A stretch of 23,522 bases of DNA from positions 1 to 23,522 of the forward strand of contig JAPLJL010000128.1 of the NCBI GenBank assembly GCA_026388615.1, given 5' to 3'. The stretch comes from Pseudomonadota bacterium. Lineage in GTDB: Bacteria; Desulfobacterota; JAPLJL01. The notes beneath the pieces are model-generated. The model did no database searches. It was not told the DNA's origin and saw only the letters and a program-made list of their open reading frames with translations. Both the position numbers and the translations under genes were made by a program. Of this stretch, positions 16,398-23,522 are shown in pieces (the stretch's first letter is position 1; every line of letters begins with the position of its first letter).

Positions 16398-19056
16398 TTT
16401 CTTTGAGAAACCAAGGGATCCGGTGGATTTTTCCGGGGTCCGGATCAGCTTGGCCTCTCCTGAAATGATCCGGAGCTGGTCTTTCGGAGAAGTAAAACGA
16501 CCCGAAACCATTAATTATCGGACTTTCAAACCGGAACGGGATGGTTTGTTCTGCGCCAAGATTTTCGGACCGGTGAAGGATTATGAATGCCTGTGCGGCA
16601 AATATAAAAGGATGAAACACCGGGGGATCGTCTGCGAGAAATGCGGCGTGGAAGTGATCAAATCGGAGGTCCGCCGGGAGCGCCTGGGGCACATCGAACT
16701 GGCTGCTCCGGTGTCGCATATCTGGTTTACCCGCTCTATCCCCAGCCGGATCGGCACCATTCTAAACCTGACCTCCAAGGAACTGGAGCGAGTGATTTAT
16801 TTTGAGTCTTACATCGTAATCGAATCCAAGAATCCCAACCTGTTACCCGGACAGATTCTGACCGAGAAGGAATTCCGGGAAGCCACCGAGAAGTACGGTT
16901 CCGTTTTCCAGGCCGGAATGGGAGCGGAGGCTATTCGGGAACGGCTCCGGCGCCTGGAACTGGACAAACTCGCGGTGGAACTCCGGACGGAAATGAAATC
17001 GACCAGCTCGGAGGCGCGGCGGAGGAAACTGGCCAAGCGGCTGCGGGTGGTGGAGGCGTTTCGCCTGTCCGGGAACCGCCCGGAATGGATGATCATGGAA
17101 ATCGTTCCGGTCATTCCCCCCGAGCTTCGGCCCCTGGTCCCCCTGGACGGGGGGCGCTTTGCCACCTCCGACCTGAACGATTTGTACCGGCGGGTGATCA
17201 ACCGCAATAATCGCCTGAAACGGCTTTTGGAACTTAACGCTCCGGAAATCATTGTCCGGAACGAAAAACGGATGCTGCAAGAATCGGTGGACGCTCTCTT
17301 TGATAACGGCCGCCGGGGCCGGGTGATCGTCGGATCCAACAAGCGTCCGCTCCGGTCCCTCTCCGACATGCTGCGGGGCAAGCAGGGGCGGTTCCGGCAG
17401 AATCTGCTCGGAAAACGCGTGGATTATTCCGGCCGGACGGTGATCGTGATCGGTCCGGAGCTCCGACTCCATCAGTGCGGGCTGCCCAAACAGATGGCCC
17501 TGGAGCTGTTCAAACCTTTTATTTACCAGAAACTCGAGGCCCGGGGACTGGCTCTGACCATCAAGAGCGCCCGGAAGATGGTGGAAAAGGAAGTCCCGGA
17601 GGTCTGGGACATTCTCGACGAGGTGATCAAGGAGCATCCGGTGCTCCTGAACCGCGCTCCCACCCTGCACCGGCTGGGGATCCAAGCTTTCGAGCCGGTC
17701 CTGGTCGAAGGGAAAGCCATCCAGCTTCATCCCCTGGTCTGCGTGGCTTTCAACGCCGACTTTGACGGAGACCAGATGGCGGTGCATGTGCCGCTTTCGG
17801 TCGAAGCCCAGACCGAAGCCCGGATTCTGATGATGTCGACCAATAATATTCTCTCTCCGGCCAACGGCCGGCCGATCATTGACCCCACCCAGGATATCGT
17901 TTTCGGAATTTACTACCTCACCCGGGAGCGCCCGAATGCCAAAGGCGAAGGCAAAAGTTTTTCCGGAGTCGAGGAAGTGCGCCTGGCCTACGACGCCGGG
18001 GAACTGGATCTTCACGCCAAGGTGACCGTGCGCCTGGAAGGCCGGCGGGTGGAAACCACCGGCGGCCGGGTCATTCTCCGGGAAACAGTTCCGCTCGAGA
18101 TCCCCTTTGAACTGGTGAACAAAATCATGGACAAGCGGGCCCTGGCCGAACTGATCCAGCAATCTTACCGCCGGTGCGGGGCCAAACGGACCGTGATTCT
18201 CGCCGATCGGCTCAAGGATCTGGGTTACCGCTACGCCACCCAGGCCGGCCTTTCCATCGGGATTGACGATATCAAGGTCCCCCAGAACAAGGAGACCATT
18301 ATCAATCAGGCTTTCCAGGAAGTGCGGGCGGTCGAGAATCAGTATTCGGAAGGGTTGATTACCGATGGCGAACGTTACAACAAGGTCATCGACATCTGGG
18401 CGGAGGTGACCGAGCGGGTCTCGGCCGAAATGCTCCTGGAAATGGGGTGGGAAAAAATCAAGGATGCCCAGGGGAAAGAAATCAAGAGCCGGAGCTTCAA
18501 CCCGGTTTTCATGATGTACGATTCGGGAGCCCGGGGCGGACCCCAGCAGATCCGGCAGCTGGCGGGCATGCGGGGCCTGATGGCCAAGCCTTCCGGGGAA
18601 ATCATCGAAACCCCGATCACCTCGAATTTCCGGGAAGGTCTGTCGGTGGGCCAGTACTTTATCTCCACCCACGGGGCCCGCAAGGGCTTGGCGGATACCG
18701 CGCTGAAGACCGCCAACTCCGGGTATCTGACCCGGCGGCTGGTGGACGTGGCCCAGGACAGCATGATCACCGAGGTGGATTGCGGGACCATTGACGGGAT
18801 CACGATTTCCTCCCTGATCGAGGGGGGCGAGATCATCGAAACCGTCGGGGGTCGGGTCCTGGGGCGGGTGGTCCTGAACGACATCGTGGACGCGTTTTCC
18901 GGGGAGATTATCGTTTCGGCCAATCAGGAAATTACCGAAGAACCATGCGGACCTTCCATATCGGCGGCACCGCCAGCCGGCGGGTTGAGCAGAGCCGGAT
19001 CCAGGCCCGCATCGACGGGACGGTGCGCTTCCGCAACCTTCCTCCCAGCAGCCTGA
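16381..19056 (+). CDS. rpoC: RNA polymerase subunit beta', N-terminal part (frame broken near 18943)
   Basis: This part holds about 854 true beta' residues; the last 37 codons (from 18943) are out of frame. The start ATG at 16381 has AAGGAG at 16368-16373. Zinc site 1 is intact (C70, C72, C85, C88, same numbering as E. coli), as are NRAPTLHRLGIQAFEP and the catalytic NADFDGDQM with D460, D462 and D464. C801 corresponds to E. coli C814 of zinc site 2. After EITEE (ending 18942) the expected continuation is absent and the sequence jumps to MRTFHIGG in another frame. From the alignment to E. coli 868-931 about 64 codons are missing. See the junction entry; the most likely cause is an assembly or sequencing error. 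Confidence 0.9.
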   Translation: MKDMFNFFEKPRDPVDFSGVRISLASPEMIRSWSFGEVKRPETINYRTFKPERDGLFCAKIFGPVKDYECLCGKYKRMKHRGIVCEKCGVEVIKSEVRRERLGHIELAAPVSHIWFTRSIPSRIGTILNLTSKELERVIYFESYIVIESKNPNLLPGQILTEKEFREATEKYGSVFQAGMGAEAIRERLRRLELDKLAVELRTEMKSTSSEARRRKLAKRLRVVEAFRLSGNRPEWMIMEIVPVIPPELRPLVPLDGGRFATSDLNDLYRRVINRNNRLKRLLELNAPEIIVRNEKRMLQESVDALFDNGRRGRVIVGSNKRPLRSLSDMLRGKQGRFRQNLLGKRVDYSGRTVIVIGPELRLHQCGLPKQMALELFKPFIYQKLEARGLALTIKSARKMVEKEVPEVWDILDEVIKEHPVLLNRAPTLHRLGIQAFEPVLVEGKAIQLHPLVCVAFNADFDGDQMAVHVPLSVEAQTEARILMMSTNNILSPANGRPIIDPTQDIVFGIYYLTRERPNAKGEGKSFSGVEEVRLAYDAGELDLHAKVTVRLEGRRVETTGGRVILRETVPLEIPFELVNKIMDKRALAELIQQSYRRCGAKRTVILADRLKDLGYRYATQAGLSIGIDDIKVPQNKETIINQAFQEVRAVENQYSEGLITDGERYNKVIDIWAEVTERVSAEMLLEMGWEKIKDAQGKEIKSRSFNPVFMMYDSGARGGPQQIRQLAGMRGLMAKPSGEIIETPITSNFREGLSVGQYFISTHGARKGLADTALKTANSGYLTRRLVDVAQDSMITEVDCGTIDGITISSLIEGGEIIETVGGRVLGRVVLNDIVDAFSGEIIVSANQEITEEPCGPSISAAPPAGGLSRAGSRPASTGRCASATFLPAA
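18943..18944 (+). other. Deletion plus frameshift junction in rpoC
   Basis: GAA GAA (18937-18942) is followed by CC and then ATGCGGACC (18945 on), the conserved Met-Arg-Thr of the trigger loop. Using E. coli spacing, the lost stretch equals residues 868-931. That includes the zinc-site cysteines C888, C895 and C898 and the segment [20 protein letters not shown]. About 190 nt are missing, not a multiple of three. Confidence 0.85.
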
Positions 19057-20318
19057 ACAAGACCAAACTGGGTGATTGGGTGGTGATGAATCGAAACGGG
19101 GAACTGGCCCTGCTGGACGATGAAGGCCGGGAACGCAAACGCTACCCGGTTATTTACGGGGCCCGTTTGAAGGTCCAGGATAATCAGGCGATTAAAAAGG
19201 GAGCAGTCCTGGCGGAATGGGATCCTTACACCGTGCCGATTCTGACTGAGGTGGAAGGCCGGGTTAAATTCGGGGACGTGGCTGAGGGCGAAACCATGAT
19301 GGAACAGGTGGATGAGGTGACCGGGATGGCCCGCAAGGTGATCATCGAATCCCGGGATCCCAATCGCCGCCCGCGGATCTCGATCAAGGATGATAAGGGA
19401 AAGACCCGACAGATTCCCGGATCCGATCTCCTGGCCCGCTATCTTCTCCCCGTCGGTGCGACGATTACGGTGGTGGAGGGGGAGGAAGTCAAAGGCGGGG
19501 ACATCATTGCCAAGATCAGCCGGGAGACCACCAAGACCAAGGATATTACCGGGGGATTGCCGCGGGTGGCCGAGCTGTTTGAAGCCCGCCGACCCAAGGA
19601 ATACGCGGTCATCAGCGAAATTGACGGAAAGGTTGAGTTCGGCAAGGACGTCAAGGGCAAGCGTCGCTTGACCGTTCTGCCGGAATACGGGGAACCCCGG
19701 GATTATCTGATCCCCAAGGGAAAGCATGTCAGCGTCCACAGCGGCGATCTGGTCAAGGCGGGTGAGGCCCTGATGGATGGCTCACCCAATCCCCACGATA
19801 TTCTCCGGGTTCTGGGGGAGAAGGAACTGGCCCGGTATCTGGTGGACGAAATCCAGGAAGTATACCGGCTGCAGGGGGTCAAGATCAACGACAAGCACAT
19901 TGAGGTGATCGTCCGCCAGATGCTGAAGCGGGTAAAAATCTCCGAGGTGGGGGATACCGATTTCCTGGTCGGAGAACAGGTGGAAAAGCGCCGCTTCGAC
20001 GAGGAGAACCGCCGGGTGGCGAACAGCGGAGGGAAACCGGCAGTGGCAGAACCACTGCTCCTGGGGGTGACCAAAGCCAGCCTGAGCAATGAAAGTTTCA
20101 TCGCCGCGGCCAGCTTCCAGGAAACCGTGAAGGTTCTCACCGAAGCCTGCATCAACGGAAAGGTCGACCGCCTGCGCGGGTTGAAGGAAAACGTGATCAT
20201 GGGGAGACTGGTTCCCGCCGGGACCGGTTTCCGAAAATACCAGACGATCAGGATGCAAGTGTTAGGTGAGGAAGAACCCGGGCAGGTGCTGAACGGCGAA
20301 AAGGCGGTAGCCGGATGA
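18945..20318 (+). CDS. rpoC: RNA polymerase subunit beta', C-terminal part after the broken junction
   Basis: The frame runs 457 codons from MRTFHIGGTASR, which is internal to normal beta' (E. coli M932 onward), to the TGA at 20316-20318. It contains the rest of the trigger loop region, sandwich-barrel-type repeats, the jaw insertion region, TKTKDITGGLPRVAELFEAR, and the C-terminal helices LGVTKASLSNESFIAAASFQ and GRLVPAGTG. There is no ribosome site before 18945, so it is not an independently started protein. It belongs to the upstream rpoC part. Split beta' subunits exist in some lineages, but not with the zinc domain and trigger-loop start removed. Confidence 0.88.
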   Translation: MRTFHIGGTASRRVEQSRIQARIDGTVRFRNLPPSSLNKTKLGDWVVMNRNGELALLDDEGRERKRYPVIYGARLKVQDNQAIKKGAVLAEWDPYTVPILTEVEGRVKFGDVAEGETMMEQVDEVTGMARKVIIESRDPNRRPRISIKDDKGKTRQIPGSDLLARYLLPVGATITVVEGEEVKGGDIIAKISRETTKTKDITGGLPRVAELFEARRPKEYAVISEIDGKVEFGKDVKGKRRLTVLPEYGEPRDYLIPKGKHVSVHSGDLVKAGEALMDGSPNPHDILRVLGEKELARYLVDEIQEVYRLQGVKINDKHIEVIVRQMLKRVKISEVGDTDFLVGEQVEKRRFDEENRRVANSGGKPAVAEPLLLGVTKASLSNESFIAAASFQETVKVLTEACINGKVDRLRGLKENVIMGRLVPAGTGFRKYQTIRMQVLGEEEPGQVLNGEKAVAG

Positions 20319-20354
20319 ATATTAATATAATAATAATTCAGGTAAATAGGGGAA

Positions 20355-20383
20355 TTGACAAACCCCCACGGTTGGATTAAAAC
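20355..20383 (+). promoter_or_regulatory. Candidate promoter for the rpsL-rpsG-fusA-tuf operon
   Basis: TTGACA at 20355-20360, a 17-nt spacer, and TAAAAC at 20378-20383 (4 of 6 matches to the -10 consensus) lie in the 99-nt gap after rpoC. The A/T-rich stretch upstream (20320-20346) could act as an UP element. A GGGG/CCCC inverted pair (20349-20352 with 20363-20366) spans the -35 box. No terminator for rpoBC is visible in the gap, so read-through is also possible. Confidence 0.5.
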
Positions 20384-20417
20384 TATTCAATTTTGGTTAG
20401 GAGGATAAAGGTTAAAT

Positions 20418-20801
20418 ATGCCGACTGTAAATCAATTAATCAAAAGCCACGGTCGAACCCCGCAGCGGAGAAAGAATTCCGCCCCGGCCTTGAACTCATG
20501 CCCGCAGAAGCGCGGGGTCTACACCCGGGTTTATACCACCACTCCCAAAAAGCCAAACTCGGCGCTGCGGAAAGTGGCCCGGGTCCGGTTGACCAGTGGC
20601 ATTGAAGTGACTTCTTATATACCCGGGGAAGGGCACAACCTGCAGGAGCACTCGGTGGTTCTGATCCGCGGAGGCCGCGTGAAGGACCTTCCAGGCGTGC
20701 GCTACCATATCATCCGGGGCAGTCTGGATGCCCTGGGGGTTCAAGACCGGAAGAAGAGCCGGTCGAAGTACGGGACCAAGCGGACGAAGAGTTCAGCTTA
20801 A
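20418..20801 (+). CDS. rpsL: 30S ribosomal protein S12
   Basis: S12 is a decoding-centre protein. The 127-aa protein has the conserved PTVNQLIKSHGRTP start, TTTPKKPNSALRKVARVRL (with the lysine whose change gives streptomycin resistance still present) and GGRVKDLPGVRYHIIRG, which holds the Asp that is methylthiolated in E. coli. AGGAGG at 20399-20404 is 13 nt from the ATG, with AAAGG closer. First gene of the str operon. Confidence 0.97.
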   Translation: MPTVNQLIKSHGRTPQRRKNSAPALNSCPQKRGVYTRVYTTTPKKPNSALRKVARVRLTSGIEVTSYIPGEGHNLQEHSVVLIRGGRVKDLPGVRYHIIRGSLDALGVQDRKKSRSKYGTKRTKSSA

Positions 20802-20813
20802 GGAAGGGTCAAG

Positions 20814-21284
20814 ATGTCACGCAAAGGAAACACTCCGAAACGCAGAATTGATCCGGACGTAAAGTACGGAGACCGGACCATCGCCAAATTTATAAATACG
20901 ATCATGCGCAAGGGCAAAAAAAGCACCGCGGAACAGATCTTATACGGGGCCCTGACGGAAATCGAGCGCAAAGAGAAGGATGACCCGATCAAAATCTTTA
21001 AGAAGGCCCTGGAAAACGTTAAACCGGTGGTCGAGGTTAAGTCCCGGAGGGTCGGCGGCGCCACTTATCAGGTTCCGGTGGAAATCAAGCCGGAGCGCCG
21101 CAACGCCCTGGCCATGCGCTGGATGATTCAATACGCCAGTGAGCGGGGGGACAAAACCATGACGGCCAAGCTGGCGGCCGAGTTGATCGATGCGGCCAAT
21201 CAGCGCGGGGGCGCGCTTAAGAAAAAAGAAGATGTTCATAAGATGGCGGAAGCCAACAAAGCATTCGCTCATTATCGATGGTAA
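20814..21284 (+). CDS. rpsG: 30S ribosomal protein S7
   Basis: S7 nucleates assembly of the 30S head. The 156-aa protein begins MSRKGNTPKRRIDPDVKYGD and shows the family segments KFINTIMRKGKKSTAE, VKSRRVGGATYQVPVEI, ALAMRWMI and EDVHKMAEANKAFAHYRW. Length is normal. It follows rpsL by 12 nt with GGAAGGG as ribosome site. In E. coli S7 represses the str mRNA at the rpsL-rpsG junction; the junction here is too short for that structure. Confidence 0.97.
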   Translation: MSRKGNTPKRRIDPDVKYGDRTIAKFINTIMRKGKKSTAEQILYGALTEIERKEKDDPIKIFKKALENVKPVVEVKSRRVGGATYQVPVEIKPERRNALAMRWMIQYASERGDKTMTAKLAAELIDAANQRGGALKKKEDVHKMAEANKAFAHYRW

Positions 21285-21320
21285 TTGGGAAAGGTTATCA
21301 ACCAGATTTAGAGAAGAACC

Positions 21321-23405
21321 ATGCCTCGGCCGGTTCCATTAGAACGTATTCGCAATATTGGTATTATGGCTCATATCGACGCCGGGAAGACGACGACGAC
21401 CGAGCGCGTCCTTTACTATGCCGGGGTTTCACATCGGATCGGGGAAGTGAACGACGGGACCGCCCAGATGGACTGGATGGAGCAGGAACAGGAGCGCGGG
21501 ATCACCATTACCTCGGCGGCGACCACGCTGCTCTGGCTGAATCACCGGATCAATATCATCGACACCCCCGGCCATGTCGACTTTACGATCGAGGTGGAAA
21601 GGTCCCTGCGGATTCTGGATGGGGCCGTGGTGGTTTTCTGCGGCGTGGGGGGAGTGGAACCCCAGTCGGAAACTGTCTGGAGACAGGCGGACCGGTACGG
21701 GGTTCCGAAAGTGGCTTTTATCAACAAGCTGGACCGGGTCGGTGCGGACTTTTTCATGGTGGCCAAAATGATTAAAGACCGCCTGGAAGTCAACCCGGTG
21801 ATGCTGCAGATCCCGATCGGGATAGAGGAAAATTTTCAGGGAGTCGTGGATCTGATCCGGATGAAGTCGATAATCTGGGATGAGGATTCCCTGGGCGCCA
21901 AGTTTCACGAGGAAGAGATTGCTCCGGAATACGCGGAGCAGGCCCGGGTTTACCGGGAAAAGATGCTGGAAGTCCTGGCGGATTATGATGAGGAAATAAT
22001 GGAAAAATTTGTCGCGGCCGAGCCGATCGAGGAAAGCCGGATCATGGCTTCGATCCGCCGCGCCACCCTGGGGCTGAAGGTGGTTCCGGTCCTGGGGGGA
22101 TCGGCTTTCCGCAATAAAGGGGTGCAGTCCCTCCTGGACGCAGTAGTCGCCTTCCTGCCCTCGCCCCTGGATCGACCCCCGGTAACCGGAATCAACCCCG
22201 CGGACGGCACCGAGATTCAGCGGCGGGCCGCGGATGACGAGAGTTTTTCGGCCCTGGCCTTTAAAATTATGAATGACCCTTTCGCCGGGCAGCTGACATA
22301 TTTCCGGGTTTATTCCGGCTGCCTCAAGTCCAATTCCTCAATCTCCAACCAGACCAAAGATAAGACGGAAAGAATTGGGCGGCTTCTGAAAATGCACGCC
22401 AACAAGCGGGAAGAAATCAAGGAAGTCTATGCCGGCGATATCGCCGCGGCCGTGGGCCTGCGTTATACCACCACCGGCGACACCCTCTGCGAGCCGCGCG
22501 CCCCGATTATTCTGGAGTCGATATCTTTTCCCAATCCCGTGATTTCTGTGGCGATTGAACCGAAAACCAAATCCGATCAGGACAAGCTTGGATTGGCTTT
22601 GCACCGGCTGACTCTGGAGGATCCGAGTTTTCATGTCCATACCGATGTGGAAACCATGCAGACCATTATTTCCGGGATGGGAGAACTCCACCTGGAAATT
22701 ATCGTGGATCGGCTTTTGCGGGAGTTCCGGGTGGATGCCAATGTGGGGAAACCCCAGGTGGCCTACCGGGAAACCATCACCCGGACCGCCGAGGCCGAGG
22801 GCCGCTATGTTCGCCAGTCCGGCGGACATGGTCAGTACGGGGTGGTCGAAATCGAGGTCCAGCCCCTTCCGGCCGGAGGCGGTTTCGAGTTTATCGACAA
22901 ATTGAAGGGCGGGATCATTCCCCGGGAATTCATCCCCGCGATCAAGAACGGAATCGTGGAAGCCAAGGAAAGCGGGGTTCTGGCCGGCTACCCGGTGATT
23001 GATTTCCGCGTGACCTTAACGGACGGGAGCTTCCACGAAGTGGACTCCTCCGAGATGGCTTTTAAAATCGCGGGTTCGATGGCTTTTAAAGAGGCGACCC
23101 GCAAGGGAAACCCCATCCTGCTGGAACCGATGATGGATGTGGAGGTGATTGTCCCGGACGAATTCATGGGCGAGGTCATCAGCGACCTGACCGCCCGGGG
23201 CGGCCGGATCCTGGGGATGGATGCCCGCTCGGGAGGCCGGATCGTCAAGAGCCAGGTTCCCTTGAAGAGAATGTTCGGTTATGCTACCGATTTACGTTCC
23301 GCTACGCAGGGGCGGGCTACCTACTCGATGTCTTTCTCCCATTACGAGCCCGTCACCGGAGCAGAACTGAAGAAGCTGCTGGGAGTCGGCACTTCGGTAA
23401 ATTAA
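21321..23405 (+). CDS. fusA: Elongation factor G
   Basis: EF-G drives translocation and, with RRF, ribosome recycling. The 694-aa protein has the five-domain layout: GTPase with AHIDAGKTTTTER, RGITITSAA, DTPGHVDF and NKLD; domain II with FAGQLTYFRVYSG; domain III with GMGELHLEIIVDRLLREF; domain IV beginning GKPQVAYRETI with SGGHGQYG; and a domain V ending in SMSFSHYEPV. Only a weak GAGAAG precedes the ATG. tuf follows 18 nt after the stop, as in the classical str operon. Nothing suggests a mitochondrial-type EF-G2 paralogue. Confidence 0.97.
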   Translation: MPRPVPLERIRNIGIMAHIDAGKTTTTERVLYYAGVSHRIGEVNDGTAQMDWMEQEQERGITITSAATTLLWLNHRINIIDTPGHVDFTIEVERSLRILDGAVVVFCGVGGVEPQSETVWRQADRYGVPKVAFINKLDRVGADFFMVAKMIKDRLEVNPVMLQIPIGIEENFQGVVDLIRMKSIIWDEDSLGAKFHEEEIAPEYAEQARVYREKMLEVLADYDEEIMEKFVAAEPIEESRIMASIRRATLGLKVVPVLGGSAFRNKGVQSLLDAVVAFLPSPLDRPPVTGINPADGTEIQRRAADDESFSALAFKIMNDPFAGQLTYFRVYSGCLKSNSSISNQTKDKTERIGRLLKMHANKREEIKEVYAGDIAAAVGLRYTTTGDTLCEPRAPIILESISFPNPVISVAIEPKTKSDQDKLGLALHRLTLEDPSFHVHTDVETMQTIISGMGELHLEIIVDRLLREFRVDANVGKPQVAYRETITRTAEAEGRYVRQSGGHGQYGVVEIEVQPLPAGGGFEFIDKLKGGIIPREFIPAIKNGIVEAKESGVLAGYPVIDFRVTLTDGSFHEVDSSEMAFKIAGSMAFKEATRKGNPILLEPMMDVEVIVPDEFMGEVISDLTARGGRILGMDARSGGRIVKSQVPLKRMFGYATDLRSATQGRATYSMSFSHYEPVTGAELKKLLGVGTSVN

Positions 23406-23423
23406 CTCTTTTAAGGAGGATTT

Positions 23424-23522
23424 ATGTCCAAGCAGAAGTTTCAGAGAACCAAGCCGCACATGAATGTGGGGACGATTGGGCATGTGGATCACGGGAAGAG
23501 TTGTTTGACGAGTGCGCTGACG
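23424..23522 (+). CDS. tuf: Elongation factor Tu, second copy, 3' end cut by the window
   Basis: The first 33 codons of a second tuf are visible, in the tufA position after fusA. All 99 bases equal 7117-7215, while the sequence before the ATG differs (TTT here, AAAAA at the first copy). AAGGAGG at 23413-23419 is the ribosome site. The exact identity points to gene conversion between the copies. Confidence 0.96.
   Translation, partial: MSKQKFQRTKPHMNVGTIGHVDHGKSCLTSALT

Noticed and set aside
16843..18672. 609-codon minus-strand frame inside rpoC
   Set aside because: Shadow of rpoC; no family similarity and composition is that of an antisense frame.
18900..19056. Intein or natural subunit split in rpoC
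   Set aside because: There is no inserted sequence; residues are missing, not added, and the second part has no ribosome site.

Overview
The window reads as one nearly continuous plus-strand block of bacterial housekeeping genes, GC-rich, with purine-rich Shine-Dalgarno sites (AAGGAGG type) before most genes and occasional TTG or GTG starts (ispG, pyrF, rplJ, rplA). Gene content and protein features (two tuf genes, proteobacterial-type insertions in RpoB, a DUF4388-like protein, short dispersed repeats) suggest an uncultivated bacterium, probably diderm. I cannot name the phylum with confidence from sequence alone.

Layout. Positions 1-6547: the 3' part of dnaB (replicative helicase), ispG (isoprenoid pathway), a long inverted-repeat element, proS (prolyl-tRNA synthetase), a short degenerate tandem-repeat patch, a 444-aa DUF4388-like regulatory or signalling protein, and pyrF. 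Positions 6594-7063: a consensus sigma70-type promoter and four tRNA genes (Thr-TGT, Tyr-GTA, Gly-TCC, Thr-GGT), followed by tuf. This is the same order as the E. coli thrU-tyrU-glyT-thrT-tufB locus. Positions 8426-20318: rpmG, tRNA-Trp, secE, nusG, rplK, rplA, rplJ, rplL, rpoB, rpoC. Positions 20355-23522: a candidate promoter and the str operon rpsL-rpsG-fusA-tuf. The second tuf is cut by the window edge after 99 nt and matches the first copy exactly over those 99 nt.

Together the genes supply translation (tRNAs, EF-Tu, EF-G, ribosomal proteins of the L1 and L7/L12 stalks and of the small subunit), transcription (beta, beta', NusG) and one secretion component (SecE).

The strongest oddities are these. 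(1) rpoC is broken: about 64 expected codons are missing at 18943, including three zinc ligands and the N-terminal part of the trigger loop, and the frame shifts. This is most likely an assembly deletion. (2) RpoB has a net insertion of about 150 residues, rich in charged helix, between the conserved GRLKINHKL and RNGRG segments. (3) EF-Tu has a four-cysteine CxC-x4-CxxC insert and a GKS instead of GKT P-loop, and tuf codon choice differs sharply from its neighbours. (4) There is a ~180-bp foldback element between ispG and proS. I found no mobile-element protein, CRISPR array or defence system, and I do not claim a new system here.
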